A stretch of DNA of 64,000 nucleotides from positions 17,297 through 81,296 of the forward strand of contig DATAMF010000147.1 in the NCBI GenBank assembly GCA_036260665.1. Reading direction: 5' to 3'. The translations under genes and the position numbers were made by a program. Origin of the DNA: DATAMF01 sp036260665 (GTDB lineage: Bacteria; Chloroflexota; Anaerolineae; Aggregatilineales; Aggregatilineaceae). The notes under the pieces are model-generated. The model ran no database searches. It saw only the letters and a list, made by a program, of their open reading frames with translations, and had not been told where the DNA came from. Positions 25,107 to 34,492 of the stretch are shown here, in pieces; the first letter of the stretch is position 1; each line of letters starts with the position of its first letter.

Positions 25107-25976
25107 TTAACTGATTCCGTTTACGATGAAGCCAAAAATACTGCCTTTAGCGGCTTCGCTTTCATAGAAGAATTCACCGCCGAGCAGTTTAATGAAGCCC
25201 ATGGCAATCGGTAGCCCTAAACCATGCCCTTTAAAGGAGCGCACATGCTCATTATCTGCCCGCCAGAACAATTCACCAATGTGGGTTTGTTCTTCAGGTG
25301 TCATTCCGACTCCATTATCAATCACGGTAACTTTCAGCTTGCCATCGACCGCTTCAGCCTTTACCGTAATCGTTCCCCCATCAGGGGTATATTGCAACGC
25401 ATTGGTGACTAGTTTGGTGAGCGCCAATCCTAATCGCGCACTGTCTAAATTAAGCAGTGGTAAGCCAGAGGGTGTATCAAAAACGAGCGTATGATTGTGT
25501 TGGGTCGCTAGTTCTTTGGTATTTTTCTCGACTTCCAACGCGATATTTTTATACATATCCATTTTGGAATCGAGCCGAATCCGTTCCGCTGTAATTTTGC
25601 TAATGTCACTAATATCTGTGACGAGATGTTCCATGCGGATAACGTTGGAACGAACCGTGTCAACAAACTGCTGCTGCATCTCGTTAAGCGTGCCTACCAC
25701 ATTTTTCGCCAACATATCCGAATACCCACGAATGCTGGTCATAGGAACGCGAATTTCGTGCACCATCACCGAGATAAACTGGGCATTCTGCTGGATCACG
25801 GCATCCATTTTTTGGCGAAGGGTGTCGGCATCATCTCCCTCACCGTTTTGTTGAGCTTTAGACAGCAGTCGATCAAGTTGATCGAGTTGGGCGGTTAAAT
25901 CCGCATTCCCCTGCTGGCGTAAATTGTGCAGTAATTGGCGTGCTTCGTGGAGTGGATTAGTTTGCGCGTCACCCAT
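25107..25976 (-). CDS. sensor histidine kinase, soluble
   Basis: 289 aa without membrane segments. N-terminal 60 residues are helical and probably coiled coil. H-box V-M-V-H-E-I-R-V-P-M-T-S with His73 as phospho-acceptor, then the HATPase domain: N box L-V-T-N-A-L-Q-Y-T, D-N-G-V-G-M and G-H-G-L-G-L-P-I-A. All catalytic motifs are intact. No input domain and no response regulator adjacent, so its signal must come through the N-terminal helices or a partner protein. Lies alone between sucC and the tRNA-tuf operon. Confidence 0.88.
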   Translation of the reverse strand: MGDAQTNPLHEARQLLHNLRQQGNADLTAQLDQLDRLLSKAQQNGEGDDADTLRQKMDAVIQQNAQFISVMVHEIRVPMTSIRGYSDMLAKNVVGTLNEMQQQFVDTVRSNVIRMEHLVTDISDISKITAERIRLDSKMDMYKNIALEVEKNTKELATQHNHTLVFDTPSGLPLLNLDSARLGLALTKLVTNALQYTPDGGTITVKAEAVDGKLKVTVIDNGVGMTPEEQTHIGELFWRADNEHVRSFKGHGLGLPIAMGFIKLLGGEFFYESEAAKGSIFGFIVNGIS

Positions 25977-26144
25977 GAACCTTTTTCCTTTTTTACTCAG
26001 AACTTCTCTGAGTTTTCTGTATTGTTGCTATGGTTTGAATTTGGCTAACGTAAGGATACTCCTCGTAGAAAAAAACTGCTACTTTGGAGCATGGCGCGTC
26101 AAAATTGTCTGCAAATAAGCTGGTGTAAAAACGGCAAGGCACCA

Positions 26145-26173
26145 TTGACAAACATTCTACCCTCGGCTACAAT
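26145..26173 (+). promoter_or_regulatory. strong promoter of the tRNA-tuf operon
   Basis: TTGACA (26145-26150, perfect -35), 17-base spacer, TACAAT (26168-26173). Start point near 26180, about 65 bases before tRNA-Thr. Confidence 0.88.
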
Positions 26174-26245
26174 CGCGCACGTCTTGGGGGAAGAGACTGA
26201 CCCTTGAGACTACGCGGCGAACATGGTAAAATGCGCACTAGTTAG

Positions 26246-26319
26246 GCCGACGTAGCTCAATACGGCAGAGCAACCGCCTTGTAAGCGGTAGGTTATGGGT
26301 TCAAGTCCCATCGTCGGCT
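26246..26319 (+). tRNA. tRNA-Thr (anticodon TGT)
   Basis: Cloverleaf: acceptor GCCGACG/CGTCGGC, D arm GCTC/GAGC, anticodon stem ACCGC/GCGGT with loop CTTGTAA, T arm ATGGG/CCCAT with TTCAAGT, discriminator T. CCA not encoded. Confidence 0.95.
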
Positions 26320-26350
26320 CTGAGGCAGGTATCTTCGCTTCAAAATGTAT

Positions 26351-26433
26351 GGGTCGGTGTCCCGAGCGGCAAAGGGGGCGGACTGTAAATCCGCTGGCAG
26401 ACGCCTTCGTAGGTTCGAGTCCTACCCGGCCCA
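26351..26433 (+). tRNA. tRNA-Tyr (anticodon GTA)
   Basis: Class II tRNA, acceptor GGGTCGG/CCGGCCC (one T-G pair), anticodon loop CTGTAAA, long variable arm, T arm GTAGG/CCTAC with TTCGAGT, discriminator A. Confidence 0.95.
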
Positions 26434-26456
26434 CTCAGCAAGCGTCTCGCTTGTGC

Positions 26457-26529
<73 letters not shown>

Positions 26530-26594
26530 CAGGTATTCTATGCCTGAAGAGACATGATTCCAAATAGTCCCAATTCAGGAGGAAGTTTTAAAGC

Positions 26595-27797
<1,203 letters not shown>

Positions 27798-27806
27798 GAT
27801 GTTATT

Positions 27807-27836
27807 GGGTCGGGATTATTCTTCCCGGCCCTTTCT
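27807..27836 (+). terminator. hairpin between tuf and rpmG (attenuator or weak terminator)
   Basis: 8-bp stem GGGTCGGG/CCCGGCCC with one T-G pair and a 9-base loop, followed by TTTCTCCC. The weak T run suggests partial termination, which would lower expression of rpmG and later genes relative to tuf. Confidence 0.55.
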
Positions 27837-27860
27837 CCCGTTTAACGGGGTTGGTGAATT

Positions 27861-28028
27861 ATGGCAAAGAAGAAAGATGTTCGTCTGGTAATTCACCTCG
27901 CTTGCACGGAGTGCAAAGAGCGGAATTACACGTCGGAGAAAAACCGGCGCAACGATCAGCAGCGCCTCGAATTGCAGAAATACTGCGCGCGCTGCCGGAA
28001 GCACACTTTACATCGGGAAACCAAGTAG
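27861..28028 (+). CDS. rpmG: 50S ribosomal protein L33
   Basis: Large-subunit protein, only 55 aa. Starts M-A-K-K-K-D-V-R-L-V-I-H-L-A and carries two C-x2-C pairs (Cys15/18 and Cys42/45), so it is the zinc-ribbon form of L33, ending H-R-E-T-K. Lies between tuf and tRNA-Trp, its usual place next to secE in many bacteria. Upstream ribosome binding site is poor (GGTTGG). Confidence 0.95.
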   Translation: MAKKKDVRLVIHLACTECKERNYTSEKNRRNDQQRLELQKYCARCRKHTLHRETK

Positions 28029-28061
28029 TTACAATAGTGGGGCAGTAGTGTCCCGCCATTC

Positions 28062-28137
28062 AGGGGAGTAGCTCAATTGGCAGAGCGGCGGTCTCCAAAA
28101 CCGTAGGTTGTGGGTTCGATTCCTGCCTCCCCTGCCA
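28062..28137 (+). tRNA. tRNA-Trp (anticodon CCA), 3' CCA encoded
   Basis: Acceptor AGGGGAG/CTCCCCT, anticodon loop CTCCAAA, T arm GTGGG/CCTGC, discriminator G at 28134 followed by encoded CCA (28135-28137), unlike the other tRNAs here. Between rpmG and secE. Confidence 0.95.
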
Positions 28138-28151
28138 ACTTCTTTTTTGCC

Positions 28152-28174
28152 GACACCGTCCTTGCGACGGTGTC
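28152..28174 (+). other. hairpin between tRNA-Trp and secE
   Basis: Perfect 9-bp stem GACACCGTC/GACGGTGTC, loop CTTGC, with no T run after it. More likely an RNA-processing or stability element than a terminator. Confidence 0.5.
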
Positions 28175-28217
28175 TTGGATATAGGCAATAGTAATTAGTT
28201 AGATCGAGGAGTCTATA

Positions 28218-28736
28218 GTGGCACGCACTCGAGTTCAAAATCCAGAATCCGACGAGATGGACAACATCATCGAGGAAGTCGATGATGAAAAGGAAGAAGT
28301 CGAAGAATCGGCTGAACCTATTTCCGATCGCCGTCGCCGCCGTCAACATAACATGGAAGGCACGACCGCAGCGCCAGCAATCCGTAAGGACCGGCCCACT
28401 CCTAGTTCCCACGAGAAACAGAGGCGTGGCGTGGGTTCGACCGGACTTATAAATCGTATTCCAGTGGTGCGTGGCCTTGTCTCTTATTTTCGCGGTGTGT
28501 CTTCTGAGATGCGCAAAGTAACTTGGCCTTCCCGCGAAGATACTTATCGGTTGACGGCTATTGTGTTGGCCGTTACTATCGCATTCGCGATGGCTTTAGG
28601 TGCGCTCGATGCTTTCTTCTCTTGGTGGTTCCGGCAGGCTTTTAATACCGACACAGAAACAACGTTCTTGGCGGTTGCATTTGTGCTGGCGGTTGTGCTT
28701 GGGGGAACGTATACTCTCTTCCGCAACCGTATTTAA
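28218..28736 (+). CDS. secE: protein translocase subunit SecE with long acidic N-terminal extension
   Basis: Stabilises SecY in the translocon. 172 aa against the usual 60-130. GTG start with GAGGAG 6-7 bases upstream. Residues 1-90 are charged and disordered (many Glu, Asp, Arg). The SecE core begins about residue 92 with F-R-G-V-S-S-E-M-R-K-V-T-W-P-S-R-E-D-T and a transmembrane helix (about 112-134). A second hydrophobic helix (about 147-165) follows, ending T-L-F-R-N-R-I; most short SecE proteins stop before this. Followed by nusG as expected. Confidence 0.93.
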   Translation: MARTRVQNPESDEMDNIIEEVDDEKEEVEESAEPISDRRRRRQHNMEGTTAAPAIRKDRPTPSSHEKQRRGVGSTGLINRIPVVRGLVSYFRGVSSEMRKVTWPSREDTYRLTAIVLAVTIAFAMALGALDAFFSWWFRQAFNTDTETTFLAVAFVLAVVLGGTYTLFRNRI

Positions 28737-28800
28737 CCATCCGTCCGGATTGGTCATGTTGGCCCTACGTCCATGGGCGATAGGTGTATAAGGTGTGACG

Positions 28801-29508
28801 ATGTTTGATGATGAGTACCACGACGAGGACGTAGACTTCGATCCAGAGCCGATTTATTTAGACGAAGAGATCGAAGAACCATTAGCCGACGAACCAGAAG
28901 CGAATCTGGGTGATTTCACCTCGGTTCTTAGCGCCGGGCTGGAAGAAGCAATCGAACAGCCAGTATCTGAAGAAACCAGCGACGAATCGCGCAAATGGTA
29001 TGTGGTGCATTGTTATTCCGGCCAGGAAAACAAAGTGCATCATGCCATTATGCAGCGTATCGAAACGATGGGAATGCAGGACAAAATTTTTGATGTCGTC
29101 GTTCCCACTGAAGAAGAAATTGAAGTGCGTGAGGGTAAGCGCCGGACGGTTGAGCGTCGCGTCTTCCCCGGTTATATCTTAGTCCAGATGATCATGGATG
29201 AAGACTCCTGGTACGTCGTGCGGAATACCCCTGGTGTCACGGGTTTTGTGGGCATGGGCAACGAACCTACCCCACTGCGTCCCGAAGAAGTCAGTCAGAT
29301 CATGCGCCGGATGGAAGCCGAAGCACCCAAAATTAAAGTTACTTTCCGTCCCGGCCAAAAAGTGCGTATCATCGACGGTCCATTTAACGAATTTATTGGG
29401 ACAGTGGGTGATATCGATATGGAGAAAGCGAAAGTCCGCGTGTTGGTGTCCTTTTTTGGGCGCGAAACACCGGTTGAATTGGACTTTTTGCAAGTAGAAA
29501 AAGCCTAG
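28801..29508 (+). CDS. nusG: transcription termination/antitermination protein NusG with acidic N-terminal extension
   Basis: Binds RNA polymerase and couples it to Rho or the ribosome. 235 aa; the first 60 residues are strongly acidic and precede the normal NGN domain, which begins K-W-Y-V-V-H-C-Y-S-G-Q-E. It contains F-P-G-Y-I-L-V-Q-M and P-G-V-T-G-F-V-G. The KOW domain starts about G-Q-K-V-R-I-I-D-G-P-F and ends V-E-L-D-F-L-Q-V. The frame begins at GTG 28795, but ATG 28801 is better spaced from AAGG. Confidence 0.95.
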   Translation: MFDDEYHDEDVDFDPEPIYLDEEIEEPLADEPEANLGDFTSVLSAGLEEAIEQPVSEETSDESRKWYVVHCYSGQENKVHHAIMQRIETMGMQDKIFDVVVPTEEEIEVREGKRRTVERRVFPGYILVQMIMDEDSWYVVRNTPGVTGFVGMGNEPTPLRPEEVSQIMRRMEAEAPKIKVTFRPGQKVRIIDGPFNEFIGTVGDIDMEKAKVRVLVSFFGRETPVELDFLQVEKA

Positions 29509-29510
29509 CA

Positions 29511-29562
29511 GCGACTGTGTCGCACTATCGATAGACCGTCAGCCGCTCCCGTAACGGGAGCG
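29511..29562 (+). promoter_or_regulatory. structured leader of rplK-rplA
   Basis: Two hairpins in the 82-base gap between nusG and rplK: GCGAC-TGT-GTCGC (29511-29523) and CGCTCCCG-TAA-CGGGAGCG (29544-29562). In many bacteria L1 represses its own operon by binding a leader structure before rplK; these hairpins are candidates, not proven. Confidence 0.5.
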
Positions 29563-29590
29563 TGCTCTGTGTGCAAGGATCAAAAAAGTC

Positions 29591-30016
29591 ATGGCAAAGA
29601 AAGTCAAAGCAGTTGTTACGCTCCAGATTTCGGCTGGCAAGGCCAATCCTGCCCCGCCAATTGGTCCGGCGCTGGCGCAGCATGGTATCAACCTGATGGC
29701 CTTCTGCAAGGAATACAATGCCCGTACCAGCAACCGTATCGGCGAGGTCATTCCCGCAGAAATCACCATCTTCACCGACAGCTCGTTCAAATTTATTCTC
29801 AAGAGTCCGCCCACTGCCTTTTTGCTTCGACGTGCAGCCGGTTTGGACAAGGGGTCTTCGGAACCTAACCGGAATAAAGTTGGCAAGCTGACTCGCCAGC
29901 AAGTCCAGGAAATCGCTGAGATCAAAATGAAAGACCTCAATGCGATTGATCTCGAAGGTGCAATGCACCAGGTCGAAGGCACCGCCCGCAGTATGGGGAT
30001 CACAGTTGAAGGTTAA
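29591..30016 (+). CDS. rplK: 50S ribosomal protein L11
   Basis: Forms the GTPase-associated centre on 23S rRNA. 141 aa, standard. N-terminal domain with I-S-A-G-K-A-N-P-A-P-P-I-G-P-A-L, C-terminal rRNA-binding domain with A-R-S-M-G-I-T-V-E-G. AAGGAT upstream of ATG. Confidence 0.97.
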   Translation: MAKKVKAVVTLQISAGKANPAPPIGPALAQHGINLMAFCKEYNARTSNRIGEVIPAEITIFTDSSFKFILKSPPTAFLLRRAAGLDKGSSEPNRNKVGKLTRQQVQEIAEIKMKDLNAIDLEGAMHQVEGTARSMGITVEG

Positions 30017-30071
30017 GCATCCCGCACAAAGTGGGAGGGCTTTAGCCCATTAATACCACGAGGAGATTAGA

Positions 30072-30791
30072 ATGACTCAACACGGTAAAAAATTCCTGGC
30101 GGCCCTGGAAAAAATAGACCGTCAAAAACTCTACAGCCCCATTGATGCAATTACGCTTACCAAAGAAATTGCGCCGGCCAAGTTCGACGAAACGGTCGAA
30201 GTTCACATGCGTCTCGGTATTGACCCCCGCCACAGCGATCAGCAGATCCGCACCACTGTGATCTTGCCTCATGGTCTGGGTAAAACGGTACGCGTTTTGG
30301 TCTTCGCTGAAGGCGAAGGTGCTCGTATCGCTCAGGAAGCAGGCGCGGATTTTGTTGCTGACGACGAAATGATTGCGCGGATTGCCAACGAGGGTTGGAC
30401 CGATTTCGACGTCGCGCTGGCGGTACCTGATATGATGCGCAAAATCGGTCGTTTGGGTAAGGTGCTGGGTCGTAAGGGCCTGATGCCTAATCCCAAAGGT
30501 GGCACCCTGATTCCGCCGGAAGACATTCCACGCGCCATTCAGGAAGCGCGTGCAGGCCGTATCGAGTTCCGTAATGACAAAACGGCCAATATTCATGTCC
30601 CGATTGGCAAGAAGAGCTTTACGGCAGAGCAGTTGAGCGACAATATGGCGGCGGTAATGGATGCCCTTCGTCGTGCGCGCCCTGCTGCGGCGAAAGGCAC
30701 CTATATTCGCCGCGTTGTCTTGACCACCACCATGGGGCCGGGCGTCCGCGTTGACCCCAATGAAGCGCAAGCAATGACGGTCGGAGCGTAA
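30072..30791 (+). CDS. rplA: 50S ribosomal protein L1
   Basis: Builds the L1 stalk at the E site and is commonly a translational repressor of its own operon. 239 aa, contains G-R-K-G-L-M-P-N-P-K-G-G-T and A-G-R-I-E-F-R-N-D-K. GAGGAG 7 bases before the ATG. The usual next genes rplJ and rplL are absent; a terminator follows. Confidence 0.97.
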   Translation: MTQHGKKFLAALEKIDRQKLYSPIDAITLTKEIAPAKFDETVEVHMRLGIDPRHSDQQIRTTVILPHGLGKTVRVLVFAEGEGARIAQEAGADFVADDEMIARIANEGWTDFDVALAVPDMMRKIGRLGKVLGRKGLMPNPKGGTLIPPEDIPRAIQEARAGRIEFRNDKTANIHVPIGKKSFTAEQLSDNMAAVMDALRRARPAAAKGTYIRRVVLTTTMGPGVRVDPNEAQAMTVGA

Positions 30792-30825
30792 AACGGCTGT
30801 TGATCTATCGATGCGACAGGCTTTT

Positions 30826-30854
30826 AACCGGAGACATGAGTTCTCCGGTTTTTT
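30826..30854 (+). terminator. strong terminator after rplA
   Basis: 9-bp stem AACCGGAGA/TCTCCGGTT, 7-base loop, then TTTTTT. Ends the operon that began with tRNA-Thr. Confidence 0.92.
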
Positions 30855-31151
30855 GTTATACTCGCGTGTACCATCCAAATTAGTATTTCAAGTTAGTCAT
30901 CGAAGTTAGTATTCCACGCTAGTGACAGCATGGAACATTTGTGCTATTCTGAATGCATAGAGTGGTCCCGCCTCCGATCCCAGCCAATCAAGGGGGGGTA
31001 AAAAATCAGACCAAATTTTACAAAGTGGGGAGTTTGTAAAACTTTTTCCCCTCAAAACGTCAAAAGCGGGGGGGGGATCAGTCAAAAGTTTTAGAAGAGC
31101 CATACAACCTGACAAATACATGCTTGCTCTGAAAAAGATTTGAGGACCACA
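30855..31151 (+). other. intergenic region with repeats, G tracts and an inverted repeat
   Basis: About 300 bases without a credible gene. It holds imperfect copies of AAGTTAGT (near 30880-30925), a run of seven G (30992-30998), a run of nine G (31068-31076), and a perfect 9-bp inverted repeat TTTTACAAA/TTTGTAAAA at 31016-31041 followed by CTTTTT, which could be a terminator or operator. Confidence 0.6.
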
Positions 31152-31619
31152 GTGAATATCCAATTCGTACAAGGGGATATTTTTTTAACCCGTATGCAGG
31201 CCATTCTGGTGGGCTTAAACGCGGCAGGACGCATGAATGTGACACCATTTTTTACGGCGTTACAGGATCAATATCCTGTCTTCATCAGCGATTACCGGAA
31301 GCGTGTCTCAGCAGGAAAAAATGCGCCTGGCAACGTTTGGGTGTGGCGCGACAATGTCCATTGGATGGTCGGAAGTATCGTACAAGAGACGCCTCAGAGC
31401 GCAGCGCGTTTGCGTTACGTCGAAACAACGCTGCTGAATTTATATAAGCGTGTGGAACAGGAAGGACTGCGCAGTTTGGCCGTTTATCTGCCCGTAGAAC
31501 AACCTGAATGGGCAACAGTACAGGACTTGCTCAATCGTTACCTGCCTTTGTTTGGCCTGCCGGTTGTAGTTTACGAAACTTACCAGCGCCATATTTGCGC
31601 TGAACCCGAAAATTCTTAA
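31152..31619 (+). CDS. macro-domain-like protein
   Basis: 155 aa from a GTG start with GAGG 6 bases upstream (the frame opens at TTG 31140). The opening N-I-Q-F-V-Q-G-D-I-F and the following A-I-L-V-G-L-N-A-A-G-R-M-N resemble the first two motifs of macro domains that bind ADP-ribose, with the later glycine-rich loop poorly conserved. Function might be ADP-ribose or related nucleotide recognition, or the fold may be reused. Stands alone, with its stop overlapping the stop of the convergent transglycosylase by two bases. Confidence 0.5.
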   Translation: MNIQFVQGDIFLTRMQAILVGLNAAGRMNVTPFFTALQDQYPVFISDYRKRVSAGKNAPGNVWVWRDNVHWMVGSIVQETPQSAARLRYVETTLLNLYKRVEQEGLRSLAVYLPVEQPEWATVQDLLNRYLPLFGLPVVVYETYQRHICAEPENS

Positions 31620-32278
31620 GGTGAGGTCTGGTTCTGCAATGCATTTGTGCAGAGCGGTTGCCCATAGGTTAACCATTCTTCGAGCGTGGCGCTTGTCTCG
31701 CTTCCATTCATGACATCCTGCCATAGCCCGGTTCCCCAATAGTAATAGCGTTGTGTTTCGTTTGCCCATTGCGAAGGAGCCACAAAACCGCCGTTATAGC
31801 ATGCCAGTGCGCCGCCCATATCCCATTCGGCAAACGCCAGGCAGCTTTCGAGATGTGCCATGCCGCGCCGGACATTGGTATCCGGATCGAGCATATTGTC
31901 ACCGTTCTGAAAATTGAATGGCATGACCTGCATAATGCCAATCGCGCCCGCGCCCGAGATCGCTAATGGATCGCCACACGACTCCATTTGCATAATAATC
32001 GCGATGACATTCGGGTTCAGATCATACTCCTGTGCCCAGTGCTGGATCTGGTTTCGCCAATACAGAACGCCAGGCGCATAAAAAGTAGCCAGCGGCGCTT
32101 CAGGATTCTTGATATTTTGCGGTGCTTTTGAGCTGCTAAATGGCATTTTCCCCGAAGTCAGAATGCTGACCGCAATCAACACGACTCCAACAAGTCCAAC
32201 GATACCCAGTGCCCGACGAAAGGTAAGCCAGGGAGCATTTTTTTTCGGTGTGGATTTAGGCGGCACTTTTTTAACCAT
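31616..32278 (-). CDS. lytic transglycosylase (SLT domain), membrane-anchored
   Basis: Cleaves peptidoglycan glycan strands to 1,6-anhydro ends. 220 aa. Basic N-terminus and one transmembrane helix at about 23-41, then the soluble-lytic-transglycosylase domain from about 75. The catalytic Glu99 sits in M-Q-M-E-S, followed by G-A-G-A-I-G-I-M-Q-V-M-P and A-C-Y-N-G-G, the conserved SLT motifs. Six bases after the M50 protease gene, so probably co-transcribed with it. Confidence 0.9.
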   Translation of the reverse strand: MVKKVPPKSTPKKNAPWLTFRRALGIVGLVGVVLIAVSILTSGKMPFSSSKAPQNIKNPEAPLATFYAPGVLYWRNQIQHWAQEYDLNPNVIAIIMQMESCGDPLAISGAGAIGIMQVMPFNFQNGDNMLDPDTNVRRGMAHLESCLAFAEWDMGGALACYNGGFVAPSQWANETQRYYYWGTGLWQDVMNGSETSATLEEWLTYGQPLCTNALQNQTSP

Positions 32279-32284
32279 GCCGTT

Positions 32285-33457
32285 TTAGGGTGTGATCAGT
32301 TGCAGCGGATTCGGGACAAACACCAACACGAACATAATCAGTGCGGCATAGCCCACCCAACGACGGCGCTTGTCTAGTGGCGTAACACTGTCCAATGGCA
32401 CAGCGTAGAATCGTCCCAAAAGGAGCAAAATGAGCGTCCAGAGCAACCAGTTTGGATTGAACAGCGACAAAATCATAAACCCGGTAATCAAGGGAATATA
32501 GAGGCGGCGCGCTTGTTGCCCAAACAGGGTAAAAGTGACATGTCCACCATCTAACTGTCCCAATGGGATCAGGTTGAGTGCTGTAACAAATAACCCTGTC
32601 CAGCCCGCTTTCGCAAGTTGGTTGATAAAAACATCCTCTTCCCCATTGGGCAGAAATTCACCAAAGATAAGCGCTTTAGCGCCTGTGTAAATCAGCGAGT
32701 CGCCTTCCAGTACGTATGGTTCATCCGGCAGCGACTCTACCTTAGAGGTTGCCAGTCCGATAATCAGAATAGGAATCGCGACAATGAGTCCTGCTAATGG
32801 CCCTGCCGCTCCAACGTCAAACAGCACTTTGCGATTGCGCATGGGTGCCCGCAGTTGAATAAATGCACCGAGCGTCCCGAAACCACTGAAAGGCATCGGG
32901 ATAAAGTAGGGTAGCGTGACATTGACCTTGTGATAGCGTGCCGCGAAATAGTGCCCCAATTCATGCGTCCCCAAAATGAGAATGAGGCTCAAAGCATAGG
33001 GCCAACCCCGCCAGATTTCACTCAACGGCGGAGCTTCTGTCTCATTTTGCAGCCCCGCTTGATGCAACGCCCCCACATAAAGCAGACTGAACACCGTTAG
33101 GACAAACAGCAGCGCATTCGGCCACCAGGGACGCGGCGGTGGGTGAATTCGGCCTTTAAGCGCCAAAATGATATGTTGTCCCTGTTCATTCGTGGATAAC
33201 AGCGGATGATAGTCCAGCGGAGCAAAATTCGCTTCCAGCCGCTCATAGGCCGTTTCGCTATCAATACGCAGCCGTCCGGTGAATGCCAGACTAATCGAAT
33301 GAGCTGGATCAGTGTCAACTTTATAAATATCCATCACAGAAGCAACTGTCATTTCAAGTTGTTCCATGTCGGAATTTTTCGGTTTTTCAACCGTTGAAAC
33401 AGCGGGTGTAGGCGAATGATAATTGCCGCTCGCTATTGTCGATGGTTCATTCAGCAT
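32285..33457 (-). CDS. site-2-protease-like M50 metallopeptidase
   Basis: Intramembrane zinc protease, 390 aa. An N-terminal soluble domain of about 110 residues comes before several transmembrane helices. The zinc motif G-T-H-E-L-G-H-Y-F lies near residue 164, and the second motif N-L-I-P-L-G-Q-L-D-G-G-H near 295. The order and G-P-L-A-G sequence resemble the EGY/plant-and-cyanobacterial branch of S2P. It would cleave a membrane-bound regulator or protein. Gene order lipoprotein-M50-transglycosylase on one strand suggests an envelope-maintenance unit. Confidence 0.88.
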   Translation of the reverse strand: MLNEPSTIASGNYHSPTPAVSTVEKPKNSDMEQLEMTVASVMDIYKVDTDPAHSISLAFTGRLRIDSETAYERLEANFAPLDYHPLLSTNEQGQHIILALKGRIHPPPRPWWPNALLFVLTVFSLLYVGALHQAGLQNETEAPPLSEIWRGWPYALSLILILGTHELGHYFAARYHKVNVTLPYFIPMPFSGFGTLGAFIQLRAPMRNRKVLFDVGAAGPLAGLIVAIPILIIGLATSKVESLPDEPYVLEGDSLIYTGAKALIFGEFLPNGEEDVFINQLAKAGWTGLFVTALNLIPLGQLDGGHVTFTLFGQQARRLYIPLITGFMILSLFNPNWLLWTLILLLLGRFYAVPLDSVTPLDKRRRWVGYAALIMFVLVFVPNPLQLITP

Positions 33458-33469
33458 AGATCGATCCCA

Positions 33470-34492
33470 TTACCCTGGCGGTATCTCGGCGGGCGGCGGA
33501 AGCATTTCCCACTCTCTCGACTCGGCATTGAGCGCCAGAATACCACCATTCAACATTCGTAAGTAGAGTGTAGCAACACTTGGTTCTGCCGAGTCAGATT
33601 GGTACATGCCTTCGTAAGAAACTTCCGGTCCCGCTGCCCATCCCAACCGATTTCGCACGTTTTCGTTTTCACGCCATACTTTACCAAACCCACGCATGGG
33701 TTGCAGCATGCCGCTGGGCGGAACGAGACTTTCATCACGTTCAGGCTGCCCCTCTTCAAAGTCATCTGGATATTGTGCCCACTGAGGCGACCTATCATCT
33801 TCAAAAATTACATAAATCCGATCTTCAGCAGCGACCCAGATCATACGACCATGCTCAAAATTCTGCTCCACTTGGTCTGAAACCTGCGGATCGGTAGCTG
33901 AGCAGGCTTCGGGTGGTGGTTCGAAAAACCAGACATCAGCGCAGCGCAGCGGAATAAGCAGTTCCTGTTCCACATTCGTTCCTAGCATATCAGCCGTCAG
34001 CACAAACCGAGCTACATCTCGATCACTAGCCCGTGTCCCGACCGTAATTTTTCCTTGTGCTTCCACATCCCACCGATAGATGCGCTCCCCATCATCATTG
34101 ACCCTGTAGATTTGAGCTTGATCGGCACCTTTCACGCTCCAGAACAAGGTAACATTATCACCGGGAGTGACCGCTTCACTGTCTGTGGTGAAATATTCAA
34201 CCGTCAGCCCTGCCAGCGTCGGTTCACGAGTAGCCGTCAGCGTTGCTGGAGCGGGTGTACGCGTGGGTGCGAGGAGATTAGTAGGAGATGGACCCAAAGT
34301 CGGCGTCGTAGCAGGTTGGAATGTCGCTGTATAAACGGGAATATTTGCCACACTGATGGCGGTCGGTGTTTCAGATGAGGCCGGAACTGGTGTTGTTGGC
34401 TCAAGCGTAAACACCACAGGTTGTGCATTTCCTCCACAGGCGGTTAGAGTGGCTAACAATCCCAGCACGAAAATAAAGGCTGTGCGATGCAT
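33470..34492 (-). CDS. lipoprotein with Thr/Pro linker, Ig-like and C-terminal repeat domain
   Basis: 340 aa. Signal peptide with lipobox L-T-A-C, Cys about residue 19. A Thr/Pro/Ala-rich linker to about 90 leads to an Ig-like segment (T-P-G-D-N-V-T-L-F-W-S-V), then a C-terminal region with F-E-H-G-R-M-I-W-V and R-N-R-L-G-W-A, a surface-associated repeat pattern common in Anaerolineae proteins. The start ATG overlaps the TGA of the upstream histidine kinase (TGATG), so the two are translationally coupled and the lipoprotein may be a sensor or output of that kinase. Confidence 0.75.
   Translation of the reverse strand: MHRTAFIFVLGLLATLTACGGNAQPVVFTLEPTTPVPASSETPTAISVANIPVYTATFQPATTPTLGPSPTNLLAPTRTPAPATLTATREPTLAGLTVEYFTTDSEAVTPGDNVTLFWSVKGADQAQIYRVNDDGERIYRWDVEAQGKITVGTRASDRDVARFVLTADMLGTNVEQELLIPLRCADVWFFEPPPEACSATDPQVSDQVEQNFEHGRMIWVAAEDRIYVIFEDDRSPQWAQYPDDFEEGQPERDESLVPPSGMLQPMRGFGKVWRENENVRNRLGWAAGPEVSYEGMYQSDSAEPSVATLYLRMLNGGILALNAESREWEMLPPPAEIPPG

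Noticed and set aside
30042..30878. 278-codon minus-strand frame over rplA
   Set aside because: Shadow of rplA; includes the terminator of the operon.
30937..31002. 23-codon reading frame starting at ATG before the macro-like gene
   Set aside because: No ribosome binding site and it runs through the G7 tract.
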